From Protula sp. h YS-2021 (lineage: Eukaryota > Annelida > Polychaeta > Sabellida > Serpulidae), in NCBI GenBank assembly GCA_949752745.1, contig OX457027.1, forward strand, positions 77,307,214 through 77,371,213: a stretch of 64,000 nt of DNA, given 5' to 3'. Position 1 is the first letter of the stretch. Each line of letters begins with the position of its first letter. Of this stretch, positions 43,918 through 55,062 are shown piece after piece. The translations under genes were made by a program, and so were the position numbers. The notes under the pieces were generated by a model. That model had not been told where the DNA came from, searched no databases, and was given only the letters and a program-made list of their open reading frames with translations.

Positions 43918-44498
43918 ACAGGTAACGTTTATATCAAAAAGATGAAATGCCAAAGCCTCCCTTCTTCGCCCAAGAGCAGAAAATGATGGATTTTAAGGAA
44001 CTGTGATGATGCTGCTTGTGTATATGTGTGTCTGGACAGGTAACGTTTATGTCAAACAGATAAGTGCCAAAGCCGCCCTTCCTGAGAAAAGTTCTGCTCT
44101 TTGTCAAAGGTCGAATAATCCCGGAACAGCGGTAGGCCCACGTCGCTGCGACTGGTACTTTCTCTTGTTCACGTTTTAGCTGTCGGTATTTAGATTTGGG
44201 TACCGCATTGATAGTTTTGACATGTTACCTCGAATGCTGGTAAAGTAAAACCTCTATGGTGAGTGCGTTCGTGACTGGGAAAAATGTCCACTCTTTAGAC
44301 GTGCAGTAAAATGTTTGAATTTCATCTCGAATTAAGAAACACCTTCCATTAACAGGACATCTCTTGACCCCAATTCTTCGACGTTCTTTGAAGTGTAAAA
44401 CTCATTCTAAGAAATGTTAGTGGTACCAGAACGAAGCTGTGTGTATCTTCCTGTGTGGCACCGTTGTCACGGCCTATATATGGTGTTTTTTGTTACAA

Positions 44499-44681
44499 GG
44501 ATGGACACCGTCGGCGTTGTCTAATTAGGACCTTAGTGAACATGGAATGGCACCAAGTAATATTTCTTGGTGGATAATTTCCGGCAAGACGACCGGAAGC
44601 GGAAGACTACGACGGTATCGAGAACGTCTGGTGTCACTCCCGGAGATGCTTCCCCTAGAAGACTTGATTATACCAGCACAG
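44499..44681 (+). pseudogene. GPATCH1: GPATCH1 B exon e1 (N-terminal block) with stop
   Basis: One frame reads GWTPSALSN, then TAG (44,526-44,528), then DLSEHGMAPSNI, a basic stretch and LPLEDLIIPAQ. Family members carry GWTPSTF, EDLSEFGIAP and LLDDLITPAK in this order just before the G-patch. The segment between the first two blocks is deleted. Splice sites are unclear. Copy A has lost this exon. Confidence 0.7.
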
Positions 44682-44714
44682 TGGCATTTTCAGAGCCAAC
44701 AGTTGATTAGATAT

Positions 44715-44764
44715 CAAGAGAGAGGGAGGGAGAGAGGGAGTGAGACAGGGAGAGACAGAGAGAG

Positions 44765-44830
<66 letters not shown>

Positions 44831-44898
44831 GACGACGAGAGGAGAGATAGGAGAGAGGTAAGGCAGAGGAGTGAGAGTGGCGGGCAAAGGAAGAGAGA

Positions 44899-44947
<49 letters not shown>

Positions 44948-45058
44948 AAAGCGGGGGGAGAGAGAGGGAAGGAAAGCGGGGAGAGAACAGGGAGAGGAGG
45001 GGGAGGGAATGGAAGAGAGAGGATCGGGGGGTGAGAGAGAGAAACAGACAGAGAGAGA
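44715..45058. repeat. GA-rich microsatellite, unit B
   Basis: Counterpart of 4,420-4,737 with the same unique islands and different run lengths. Confidence 0.95.
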
Positions 45059-45254
45059 CGATGTTGGCAAGCTGGCAGAAAAATGTCTGCGTGAAGAAAA
45101 ATTAAACTGGCTATTATTCAGTTGCTTATCATCTCTTTTCCTTTCGCTGTAAACATAGACCCGATTTCATTTTCCACCTCCTTTTTGCTTGATATACTGC
45201 GTTTCTCATCTTAGTTGCGCATCCTATATGGAGTATGTTTAAAACTTCTCACAG

Positions 45255-45359
45255 TTCTCATGGGAATTCAACTGCTGCGGAAGCTGGGCTGGAAAAAAGG
45301 ACAGGGCATCGGGCCGAGGCTGAAGACGAGGTCCCGACATCGGCGGAAAAATGCCGAAG
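45255..45359 (+). CDS. GPATCH1: GPATCH1 B exon e2: G-patch domain
   Basis: Same splice sites and coding text (KLGWKKGQGIGPRLK) as copy A. Differences are at synonymous or linker positions. Confidence 0.85.
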
Positions 45360-45960
45360 GTGGGTCGTGTTTGAGTATAACCCCTTAGCGGGACAGAATC
45401 GTTGTTCACTGACAGAAGAGGCAATCGTTCAAACACCACATCTTCGGCTTTAATCATGCCACGTCATGGCTTTTAGTGTTACAAAGTAAGCTGCACATGA
45501 CAAAAATATAACATTGCAGAATTATAACCAGTCGAATTGTTTTTCGCAGACCATAAAACCGACTTCGCCTCTTGGCTAAAAAAGTCATCCGAGTAATACA
45601 GTTCATCCATTCACTTATTCTTAGTAAATTTGTGAGCACAGGGTGATGTTCTCACGTGCACATCACGATCCATCGGAACCAACGGGCCTTCCAAAAGAAA
45701 AATACCCCAACAGATCGAAGAATTAAAGCACGAACTTTGCGCTCTGATATCGAGTCTGTAATTCTGTAGCTGTATGGCACCCCGTCAACACACATTTAAA
45801 TTTCAGTTTGCTGTAATTGCTTGGGGAATATATAAAGTTGTCTGGTTACCATAATATTTTAAAATGATAATGTGGAATAATATAAAACAATTGTGTTCAG
45901 TTTATGAACCATTTTGATGTTTAGGGAAGAAAGTATATGGCTGTGCATTACCGCAGACAG

Positions 45961-46002
45961 ACGATAGCGACTCCGAGGTGCGCGTGTTTACCCCTGAGTC
46001 AC
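45961..46002 (+). CDS. GPATCH1: GPATCH1 B exon e3
   Basis: Acidic DSDSEVRVFTPES exon. The first codon differs from A synonymously across the splice junction. Confidence 0.6.
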
Positions 46003-46259
46003 GTGATACATTCTACTTGAAAATGATTAGAAGAGAAGGTGACATTGAATTGTATTGATACAATTTCTTATTGAAAAAAAAGTTGCTACAGTTTCATTGA
46101 TGTTTTAGATGATTTAATCAGTTTTTATATCTATGGCCTGTGGCGTTCTCGTGACGTCATGATATGCTGTGTATAAAACAAACATGGCATGCGAAATTTA
46201 ATTGTTAACAGGACAAGTAGCTTGGAATTCGCACCTGAAAATGTCACCTTGATGTGAAG

Positions 46260-46426
46260 ATGTGAACCCTGTCAAGTTTCGGCCCAAGGACGGCGTGCAC
46301 GGCTTAGGCTACAGTGGCATTAACGTACACGCGGCGCTGCGTGGCAGAAGTCACATCAACCTGTTCGAGCCGATGCCCATGATACCGGCGCGAAGCTCTG
46401 CGGGCAAGCGCGCCATGACAGAGACC
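46260..46426 (+). CDS. GPATCH1: GPATCH1 B exon e4
   Basis: VNPVKFRPKDGVHGLGYSG and on. Donor GTAAGT at 46,427. A partial second copy of its 3' end with donor follows at 46,463-46,545. Confidence 0.75.
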
Positions 46427-46462
46427 GTAAGTGGCGAGGGGAGGGAGGGAAGGGAGGCCGAG

Positions 46463-46545
46463 GCCACATTAACCTGTTCGAGCCGATGCCCATGATACCG
46501 GCGCGAAGCTTTGCGGGCAAACGCGGCATGACAGGGACCGTAAGT
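46463..46545 (+). repeat. Partial tandem copy of e4 3' end, unit B
   Basis: Counterpart of 6,143-6,224, closer to the parent exon than in A. Confidence 0.8.
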
Positions 46546-46685
46546 GCTTAGGGGAGGGAGAGATTTTTGTCTCCACGGCTGTTACGTCTAAAACAATCCA
46601 TGTAAAGAGTTAAGTTATTTTTTGGGAATACAGTTACCTGATTATTTAGAAGCTGTATACTTTAGGGGGGTTGAGAGAAAACTTC

Positions 46686-46945
46686 TGATTGCCAGCAGTG
46701 TGTATTTTGATGAGCGGCGCGGTCTATTTTGATTGCCAGCTGTCTGTATTTTGATTGCCAATTGTGTGTATTTTGATGAGCAGCAGCGTGTATTTTGATT
46801 GCCAGCTGTGTGTATTTTGATTGCCAGCTGTTTGTTTTGGTGAGCAGCTGTGTGTATTTTGATTGCCAGCTGTGTGTTTTGATGAGCAGCTGTGTGTTGT
46901 AATTGCCAGCTGTGTATTTTGAGCAGATTGCCAGCTGTGGATTTT
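46686..46945. repeat. Intronic minisatellite, unit B
   Basis: Same GCCAGCTGTGTGTATTTTGA array as 6,366-6,648 with fewer and reordered units. Confidence 0.85.
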
Positions 46946-46954
46946 GGTTGACAG

Positions 46955-47084
46955 GCATTCGGCGTGGGCGCCCTGGAAGATGACGACGATGACGTCTACG
47001 CAACGGAGAGCATGGCCAACTACGACCGCGTACTGGCCGACGCCGCCGACGGCAACTTCGGCTGGACTGCTCCCAAACACCGTG
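46955..47084 (+). CDS. GPATCH1: GPATCH1 B exon e5 (intact)
   Basis: AFGVGALEDDDDDVYATES then NYDRVLAD..FGWTAPKHR, 130 nt, exit phase 1, joining e6 as Gly-Met. This is the intact form of the exon that lost 8 bp in copy A. Confidence 0.85.
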
Positions 47085-48079
47085 GTGAGTACGTGCGGTA
47101 ACTGGCGCTAGGGATGTCTTGTAATTAAGAAAATTATATACAAAACCTCCAAAAGACGTACATGATTAATTAGTACTCTGGTAATTTTGATAAAAAGGCT
47201 TGTGCTTTAAAAGACAAAGTTAAATTTGAATTTCGTGGTAAATCTGTGAAACTGTTTAAAAATCTTTAGTACTTCGAGGAAAATTACTTAATCAAAAGGA
47301 TACCTCATTGGCCTGGCTAAAAGGGTTCGATCATCGTCACCTTTGTTTATGTTAGGGTTCGCAATCGGTGACCGAAAAACGGTCGCCGACCGAAACTATT
47401 TCGGTTAGCTGAAAAGGAAAAAAAAATATATTTGCGATTAAAAAGTCTAATGTGCAGCCATCTTGCAGATTATGCTGCTCATATTCCCACCCAAACCCTC
47501 CGCACAAGACCCTGGGTTTTCTACCCACTTAAATGATTTTTCATAATCTTTCATGTAGGCACTTATTTACGTCCCTCAGTCCAATAGCTGAATGCACAAA
47601 AGTATGACGCCCCTGTTCAGATAATTTTTCAAGAAAAAAAAGATCTAATAAAAAACGATACATGGATCCAGATGTTTCCGTCTTAAATGTAGATGAACTA
47701 AAGGAGGTGGGGTAGCCTGATATCAGTAGGATAATTTAATTTTCGGGGCGGAGACGGAAAGCGTCAGGCCCTCGCTCCTTCCCAACCCTCATCACTGCAC
47801 ACTGAATCCACAACGTAAGTAGCGGTGACCGCGGGCACCGATCGATAAAAAATCTCCGATAACCAAAAAATCGAAATTTTTCTGGAAATCCTGGTTTATA
47901 CCTAGCGGCGTTTCAGTGAATGTCGCTAGAGAAGTTTTGTTAGAGCACGTAAAATGTACATAACATTTCTTCACATGTAACGCATTTCACTTCATGCACG
48001 TTACAGTATGGAAAAATATATTTGACTATTGATGCAGGACTATTTTAAGTACAACATGACCTGTGTGTTTTGCGGGCAG
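47085..48079. other. GPATCH1 B intron 5
   Basis: Nearly identical to the copy A intron. No separate feature seen. Confidence 0.7.
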
Positions 48080-48346
48080 GGATGTCATCGGCACCGGTGA
48101 TATATCTTGGCAAAGTCCTCGAAGGCTTCAAACTCTCAAATTCCACGTTAAAACCTAAGCAGACTTTCCCGCCGCCGAGGTTACCGCGAGACTTCATACC
48201 ACACCGTGATAGGAGGGCTGCCGATTCGCGCGCGATGCCGTACGGGAACCAGGCTGAGGTACAAGGCGATGGCGAACGAACCAATCAGCGACCAGTTAAA
48301 AAGAAGATGGACGCCAATGTGAGAAAGGCAATGCTTGGCGAACTAG
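48080..48346 (+). CDS. GPATCH1: GPATCH1 B exon e6
   Basis: MSSAPVIYLGKVLEGFKLS exon, open, same splice sites as A, with a handful of replacements (RVADSRVIPC to RAADSRAMPY). Confidence 0.85.
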
Positions 48347-48546
48347 GTATTGAAAAAATAACTTTTCGCGTTACTGAAACTTGTATTCTGCTGCTACTTG
48401 ATAATTAGGCAGTATAGTGCGCGATTATCTTGTCGACCTCTTATAAATATACTTATGTTCAGTGCTTTATGGCACAACTGAACATAAAATAAAAATGGTT
48501 TTCAGAATGCAAAGAATTGAAAAGCAAAACTATCACATTTTTCCAG

Positions 48547-48748
48547 GATCAGTTTTTGAGCTCGTTTCTGAAAGGGACAAGCAGCGCATGGAAAGGGTCA
48601 AACAAGAACAAGATGGCGCAGCCAGCCAAGCCTCAGCCGGAACTAGTCAAGCAACAGCCGGCATCAGCCAAGCCTCAGCCGGAACTAGTCAGGCAACAGC
48701 TAGCATCAGCCAAACAGCAGCCAGCACCAGCCAAGTAGCCCACTCAAG
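48547..48748 (+). pseudogene. GPATCH1: GPATCH1 B exon e7, donor lost
   Basis: SVFELVSERDKQRMERVKQ plus the Ala/Ser/Gln repeat. The donor position reads CAAG|ATGACT instead of CAAG|GTGACT, so normal splicing out of the exon is lost. The next exons (e8, e9) are deleted. Confidence 0.85.
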
Positions 48749-48972
48749 ATGACTTCATTCGTTTCTCGCAGTTGCCAAACTTGTAATGACATTAAGTTTT
48801 ACTCAGTACCCAGTGAGTACACGTGCTTTCTGGTGGCAATCTTTTTGCAGTTATTCTGCATTGTTTGCAATCTAATTAAATTTGATTAACTGAACGTGCC
48901 GTTGTTCTTAGTTATCCAAGACTGCTTTGCCTTTCGGAGCGGTAAAGGCAATAATTGTGTGGATTCAAACAG

Positions 48973-49196
48973 AAAAAGGACGATCGTAAAAAGGCGGTGG
49001 AGATGAAGATGTTTGGCAAGCTCAGCAAGCGCTTCAACGTGGCCAACCCGTAACCCGGAGTCGTCGCTCGTGGGCGTGCCCGGCGGCACGAGAAGGGGCA
49101 GGTCTGACGCGGTGGCCCTGTTTGAGGACGCGGCTGGGAAGGAGGCAGGGGCGGGCGGCGGCTCAGAGCCCTCGGGGGACGTCGCGGTGGACCGAG
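48973..49196 (+). pseudogene. GPATCH1: GPATCH1 B exon e10, deletion and frameshift
   Basis: Starts like copy A (MKMFGKL) but lacks 39 bp coding for the RERYEWHLDRVL part. An extra A in CCCGTAACCC creates an immediate TAA. Downstream the PESSLVGVPGGTRRG frame resumes in another phase and exits in phase 1, which fits e11. Confidence 0.85.
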
Positions 49197-49557
49197 GTAA
49201 GAGATGCTTGAAATAAGGCGCAGTGAAGGCCGGAGGAAAGGGCGAAGAGTTTGCGGGTATCTGACTGGTTTGCGTTAGATGAAAGGGTTCTTTGAGAATC
49301 CTTGATGTCTTCTACTACGCTGCCGCCGCCCCCCACCCACCCACACCATCAAAGTATGGCTCACAATATTATATAAAAAATAGTGGTAGTAATAATAATA
49401 ATAACCAACAACAATGGCATCAACAACAACAACAACAACAATAATAATAATAAATACAACAACACTTCTAAAAATAAAGAGAAACTTAAAAAAGTTCTTT
49501 TGAGCTTAATTCCATAATAGAAATGGTGTGTGAATACGGCTATATTAATGGTAACAG

Positions 49558-49709
49558 AAAAGGCAGATGTCAAGCCGTTGGCGCTGTTAACCAGTGACGA
49601 GGGCGGTCTGGAGAGTGTTGATGCGCCATCTGTGAGCAGCGAGAGAACTTACCAGCCAAGTACAACTCGTATTGACCTGGCGGAAGAGTCGGAAAGCGTC
49701 GCCGTTAAG
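49558..49709 (+). CDS. GPATCH1: GPATCH1 B exon e11
   Basis: EKADVKPLALLTSDEGGLE exon, open, acceptor GGTAACAG, donor GTGTGT. Confidence 0.7.
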
Positions 49710-49968
49710 GTGTGTTTGTTTACCCTGGGATACCCAATCTGCTTCCCGCCCTCGGACAGCCCCCCTCCCCTATACTGGTAAAGATTCCCTCTCTATTATT
49801 TTAATAAACATAATCATCACTATCTCTTTTTTTTCATTTTACTTTTTTTATATAGAAAAAGTAGGGATGAAAACCATATGCAACAGATTGCTGTTGCTGC
49901 ATGAAGAAATATTAAATATGAGGAAGTCTTGTCCGAAGGGGGTGGGGGGTGGGGAGGAGGGAGTGGTG

Positions 49969-50066
49969 GTGCTGTGGGCTGTCGTGAGTTCTCGTCTTCG
50001 TCACAACTGCTTCCCGAGCTACACATGCTCCCGTTTTGGTGACGCAAGAACCTCAAGAATCTGCAG
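49969..50066 (+). pseudogene. GPATCH1: GPATCH1 B exon e12 remnant with micro-inversion
   Basis: Bases 49,969-50,020 are the reverse complement of 12,718-12,769 in copy A (SSGSSSDEDEPSRQPTA region), with only a few mismatches. Directly after, 50,021-50,066 is the forward 3' end of the exon (APVLVTQEPQES). The first 63 bp of the exon and 43 bp of its middle are missing. Confidence 0.9.
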
Positions 50067-50107
50067 GTTATTTTGTTCTCTATCTACAAATAACTCTGGC
50101 ATTGCAG

Positions 50108-50182
50108 GAAAGTGATTCTGAGAATATAGAGACGAACCAGAACAGTACAGTGGCAGACCATGAGAGTACAGAAGTGGACCAT
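50108..50182 (+). CDS. GPATCH1: GPATCH1 B exon e13
   Basis: Acceptor GGCATTGCAG, donor GTGAGT. Reads ESDSENIETNQNSTVADHE then STEVDH. An acidic linker; its exit phase 0 fits e14. The frame also runs on from the e12 remnant without a stop, so e12-e13 may be one exon in B. Confidence 0.55.
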
Positions 50183-50911
50183 GTGAGTATTTATTTAAAA
50201 ACGCTGTCTTCCATATCGCGACAGATTTACATTATATTAGTAACATTCAATTTTTATTGTTAGCGTTTAGTCAACAACTAATAATGTCGTCTCAGTGTGC
50301 CCTCTTCGTGCCTCATCTGAGTGGCTCGGTCGCTGCACCTCACTGTGTATTTTGTTTGTTCCATGAAACTGCAGTCCTCCACTGTACGATAACGAGGTAA
50401 AAAAACTAAGGTACAGATTATCTAAAGCCATGAATTTCGACCTTTGCAGTGGAATTTAGACTGAAATTTTTAGTTTTAGTCCAAGCGACTGGGGGTTTTG
50501 GAATGTGTCGTCTCTGGGGGGCCTTTTGTCAAGAAATCCTGAAAAAGATTGAAAAAGCCAAGCGACCTAGCTGAGGCTGAAAAAACGTATACATACATAT
50601 ACATACAAGCTATATGGTTTACATTATAATCGTGTTTTGATGAGCTACAAGGCGTCTTGTATGTATTGCGCAATCTTTGCGCACCCAGCATGGGTTGGCG
50701 GAAAATAAAATGTCACGCATTCGGTGGGAGATAACAGTATCGTTCAGTTTGTGTCTTCCTGGTAGGGAAAGGACCCCATAACGCTTGTTGGACTGATGTG
50801 ACACAAGTGGCCTGCTGGCTTCACCCTGTGCACGATGATAAAATCTTCAGTTTTGTATGATTTGTGCAGCCAAAAACGTGATGAGATATGCTGGTTGATG
50901 TGAATCGCGTG

Positions 50912-52765
50912 TTAGTGGAGGGAAAATGCCTGATATTTGTTATTATCCAGCCACACAAGCAGCTTGTCGTCGGTCATGACAGCGCACACAGGGTACTGTC
51001 CCAGTCCATTCAGCGGAAGGCGCGACCATTCTCCTGCACGGCTCAGTGTCTGTAAGCGGTGATTGCATTGGTCCGCTATCAGGAGCACTCCGTCAGGATC
51101 TACACCAGAGAGGAGAGGATACGACAGCTGGCCGTCAGCAGCGCCGCGACTGCCGTGTGTAGCCACGTACGCCCCGGCGTGTGTGTACTGTACTACTGTG
51201 TGGCTGCTAAACAGCGCGACGTAGACGTGATTCTCAGTCACCTGAATGGTGTTTGCATCGCTTCGGGTGTAGTTGTGAACACTAGTCTCGCTCTGCCTCA
51301 CATAGCGCCCTCTTTGCTGTGAGTCTGCCGTGAGGATAACAATCTTGCCACGTGTGTTATTTAACGCATAGACCTTGTCGCCCATCACGGAGACATCACA
51401 GAAGTTGCCATCCTCTACCTGCGTGGCCGCGCTGCCGTCCTGGCGTGCCACGAACAAGCCGTTCTCAGCGGCAATAATGACGCCGTCACGGACCTGTGCT
51501 ACCGATCGACATGCACCAGTGTTGTCAAAGGTGACTGTTCTCACCGCGTCACCGGCCATTGTTCGGATGTGAATGTTATTCGTTCTGCACTGAACACACC
51601 AAAGCTGATCTTGAATTTGTACAAATCGTGCACTTCGAAACTTTGTGTGTGTCGTCTTAATTAACTGGGCTGTCTTTTGCGTGACACCGGTCAGACGCCG
51701 TGGTATTGTCATGGAGGGCAGGGAGGACCTTTCCCTTACGTCACCCACACTGTTCACCTCACTCCTCGCAGTCTGTATAAATGTAGCGGCCATTGGCTTG
51801 AGGACTGGCTTATACTCGTCGTTTCGCTCTATGAACGAAGCCAGGCTGTTGCCCAGCCCTGAGTGAATGGCACTGAGCAGACCTGCCCCCCGGGTCGTCG
51901 TCAGTGTGGTGTCGCTCAGCTCCACGATGTTCTTCTCACTCTTTAGTTTCACTTCTAAGGTACTGATGTTTTCTTCTACTTCGGCAAGTTGTTTCTTTTT
52001 CATGATGTTCAAAGCATGCTTGAGTTGTTTGGAATCTTCGCGAACTTTTATCAAAGTTTCTTCGGTGTATTGGTCAATCTTTGTTTCGAGCTGTTCATAT
52101 TGTTTGTTCAGGTCACGTGCGTGTGCTTTCGCGTCATCCAGGGCTTTTGCAGTACCTGCTATGAGCTGTTCCACATTGCTCTTGTGTTCTTCTACAACTG
52201 GAACAGCCTTCTTCAGGGCGTCGTCGATGGTCTGCGCGGAGTGGTTTTTGTGATCCGTACCGTTACACAAGAGGCATATAAGCTGCTGACAGTCGGGGCA
52301 GTAGAGCTTCACCAGTTCCTCGGGGTGCTTTGTGCAGTACACGTGCTTGTCGACGACTGGCGGTGAATTCTCGTCCAGCACCATCCATTTGTGGCGTTTT
52401 AGGGAAGAAAATCCGTCGTGGTGATCTCGACAGACTTGGCAGAAGTTTTCCTTGCAGTCACCGCATCGCCAAGTGGGCTTCTCTGACTTGCATTTATCAC
52501 ACAATTGTCCTTTCGCGGCCTGGTCCAACACTTCGAGGAGCTCCTTGACAAAATACATTGGTCGGAGGCTCTCCTTAGCCGTAAACATCCTGCAGAGCGG
52601 GCAGTTGTAGCCAATCTTGCCTCCGTCCCTGATAGACTTAAGGCCGTGGACACAGGACTGGCAATAAAAGTGTAGGCACATCAGAGCAAGGGGGTTGTTG
52701 AATTTCTCAAAGCAAATGGGACACTCGATCATGGTTTGCAGCTTCTCGGTAGTTGCGCTGGCCAT
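50912..52765 (-). CDS. TRIM-family E3 ubiquitin ligase (RING, two B-boxes, coiled coil, NHL-like), copy B
   Basis: 617-residue open frame, paralogue of 23,420-25,405. All eight RING ligands and the B-box Cys/His ligands are kept (CPICFEKF, CLHFYCQSCV, CPLCR; CTKHPEEL). The coiled coil is nearly identical and the propeller moderately diverged (SGVDPDGVLLIADQCNHRL, end LDNNKYQAFSLH). It lacks the DVWDNSVG repeat. Start MASATTEKL is chosen as in copy A, with an acceptor TTTTTTGCAG 3 bp upstream. Antisense in the GPATCH1 B intron. No stop or frameshift despite heavy decay of the host gene. Confidence 0.92.
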   Translation of the reverse strand: MASATTEKLQTMIECPICFEKFNNPLALMCLHFYCQSCVHGLKSIRDGGKIGYNCPLCRMFTAKESLRPMYFVKELLEVLDQAAKGQLCDKCKSEKPTWRCGDCKENFCQVCRDHHDGFSSLKRHKWMVLDENSPPVVDKHVYCTKHPEELVKLYCPDCQQLICLLCNGTDHKNHSAQTIDDALKKAVPVVEEHKSNVEQLIAGTAKALDDAKAHARDLNKQYEQLETKIDQYTEETLIKVREDSKQLKHALNIMKKKQLAEVEENISTLEVKLKSEKNIVELSDTTLTTTRGAGLLSAIHSGLGNSLASFIERNDEYKPVLKPMAATFIQTARSEVNSVGDVRERSSLPSMTIPRRLTGVTQKTAQLIKTTHTKFRSARFVQIQDQLWCVQCRTNNIHIRTMAGDAVRTVTFDNTGACRSVAQVRDGVIIAAENGLFVARQDGSAATQVEDGNFCDVSVMGDKVYALNNTRGKIVILTADSQQRGRYVRQSETSVHNYTRSDANTIQVTENHVYVALFSSHTVVQYTHAGAYVATHGSRGAADGQLSYPLLSGVDPDGVLLIADQCNHRLQTLSRAGEWSRLPLNGLGQYPVCAVMTDDKLLVWLDNNKYQAFSLH

Positions 52766-52860
52766 CTTCTGCAAAAAAGTAAAATAAAATAAATAAATAA
52801 AAATAAATAAATAAATAATAATAATAATAATAGTAATAATAATAATAATGATAATAAAGG
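52766..52860. repeat. TRIM B 5' acceptor and AAAT/AAT microsatellite
   Basis: Antisense polypyrimidine-like tract and TTTTTTGCAG acceptor next to the TRIM start, then AAAT and AAT repeats, longer than in unit A. Confidence 0.7.
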
Positions 52861-53149
52861 CTCGAGCAACAGACTTATCATATCTGCCAGCTCATTTGTA
52901 TTGGACTCGTATATATATGAGCTTAGTTATCCCTGGTTACAAACTAGAATGGTCAGTGCACATGATCATCGTATGATTCTCACCGACAATACATTACGTA
53001 GTTTTTGTGTCTGTTCGTGGAGAGTTTATCGTGTTGACCGTGTCATACATTATATAAAAAAGGGGGTGAGTCTCCTTTCAAGACCGTTTTCACTATCGAG
53101 TAGCGAAAATTAACCTTAGACCACATAGATTTCGATTCTGAATACAGAC

Positions 53150-53985
53150 GAAACCGGTTAATCGCATAGCCAATTTGCCAAGCCCTGTTATGCGTTTATC
53201 CAATATATGCGTTTATCCGGAGTACTCTTGCCGTGCCTATTTTTTCATTTGCGGTAGTTATTTGACGTGCACCCCGCCCCTCCTCATCCCCGCATTTGAG
53301 AAACTTTGTTATCCAGTTTTTTTTTACTAGTATTTTATCCGAGGGACTTAGGTCTTTTCGTTTTGATTTACTTTCTGCCATTTTGACGAATTAACAATAA
53401 CCGACACAATTTCGAACTATAAATGGTAAAATTTCTTCTTGGTTGAGTACTTAAATGATGACTTTGCGCTCACGGTTATCTGAGGCAACGTGGGGATTAA
53501 GGGTTTCAAGCCATTATTTAGTGAGAGGTCGGGCAGGGTGGGGATTAGGAGTTGCGATTATGTAGCGTCAGCTAAGGCAGTGCGGGGATTAAGGATAAAT
53601 GTCATTATCTAGTGAGAGCTGAGAGAGTGCGGCGATTAAGAGTTCGGGTTTACTGTTAACAACCGCGAATGGGGTTGGTACATGTACACAATAGGTCAAG
53701 CAAACAGAAAACAATGCATTAGATAAATAAACGAGGAGCAGCTCACTCCCTTAGTTTGCTTTAAGTGTGGCACTGTTTGGATAGTCAACCAAAATTATGC
53801 AATTAACCGGTGTGCTTCCCATTTTAGCGTGAAAAAGCTATGCGTTTATCCAGTTTATGCGATTTAGCGGTATGCAATTATCCGGTTAAATTTCCAAAAT
53901 ATAGCATTGGAAATGGTTTGGGATTCGCGAATAATATGCAGTTAACCGATTTATGCGTTTAACCGGTATGCGATTAAGTGATTTC
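53150..53985. mobile_element. ACCGGTTAATCGCATA inverted-repeat element
   Basis: Left end ACCGGTTAATCGCATAGCC, right end ACCGGTATGCGATTAAG, with many intervening ATGCGTTTATCCGG and TATGCGATTTAGCGG words near both ends. Two GGGGATTAAGG blocks in the middle. Related short copies sit in the 5-kb units of unit A. Non-coding. Confidence 0.6.
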
Positions 53986-53989
53986 ATCT

Positions 53990-54945
53990 GTATATAAAAA
54001 TTCAGAATTCTGTAAAAGTCTGTTAAAAATCATGCCAAATTATCAGTTGTGTCAAAACTACAGACAGCACAACTTTTGACATGTATAAATAACAGTAAAC
54101 AGTCTGAAGCCGAGAAAACGTGCATTTGAGGTTGCCTCAGTACTCGGCCAAGTCGCAACATTGAATCTGATTGTAACATTGTTTTGATTGGTCGCCACCA
54201 CAGTTCATCCTTGATGTAATGTTGAATAGGCCTTGGATAAGCAATGATGTGTGGGCGTTGGTTCTGCCCGCAAAAATCCACTTCTGTAACATTAAATCTG
54301 GTTAAATTTGGATGTGATTCTATGTGATTCCATCCCAACGTTTTTAACATCCATTGAACATACGTTTGGTAAAAACGCTCTTTACACGTGACATTATTGA
54401 CTTCCGTTGACGTTGCAAAAAACAAGAAAAAAATACACACACACACAGTCGTGTCAATTTTTGCATTTTAGTGAAAAGTTTGCTTTGGAAATTGACGAAA
54501 CTCAAGACATAAAGTATGAGATATTCAGAAGCACGCCAATTTTTATCAACAACTTTGACACGACGTTGAATAGACGTTGGACAAGCACACAGGTTTCACA
54601 AAAATCCGTTGACATTCTTTAGTGAAATCCTGTTCACAAGGACGGCGTGACGTCCGAAAGGACAGACGTCTATATCCTCCAAACCTAGCCTAGTTCGGGC
54701 ATAAAAAGCGTAATAAATACTGCAAATGAAGAAAATAACCAACGTTATATTTCTACTTATCCTACAAATCCGGTCCGATGGCGTAGAAATTTGACAGGAA
54801 TGTTCATTTCAAGCTCCTGCATCAGGCTTATATTTTGTTTAGTGATTTGACCAAAATTAGCCAAAATATTGGCCAAAACGGTAAAATTGCAGAAAGATCA
54901 CAATGTGCTCCTATTTCGTACTTCTTCACCAGTCGCAAGGTGTGT
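53990..54945. other. Gene-free stretch
   Basis: A 138-codon antisense ORF (54,030-54,446) shows no domain and lies in text with ACGTTGAATAGACGTTGG-like repeats, so it is probably transposon debris. Confidence 0.5.
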
Positions 54946-54946
54946 A

Positions 54947-55012
54947 GACCGAATGACACAGGCGGTTAGGCGTGCGACTGATAATTACGAATTTGTGAGT
55001 TCAAGTCCTTCT
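54947..55012 (+). other. tRNA-like SINE head (weak)
   Basis: GGCGGTTAGGCGTGCGACTG and GTGAGTTCAAGTCC resemble A and B boxes of a tRNA-derived SINE. No full cloverleaf can be drawn. A similar ATTGCGATTTCAAGCCC at 55,561-55,577 lies beyond element HH-4, which may split one SINE. Confidence 0.35.
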
Positions 55013-55062
55013 CTATGCATACTTCTTCAGTGTCTCCCTCCCTGGATTTTGTAAGATATTTA

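Noticed and set aside
54030..54446. 138-codon - strand ORF
   Set aside because: No recognisable domain; embedded in ACGTTGAATAGACGTTGG repeat text, and absent from unit A.
54947..55012. A genuine tRNA gene
   Set aside because: Box-like words are present, but no acceptor stem or anticodon arm can be paired; at best a tRNA-derived SINE head.
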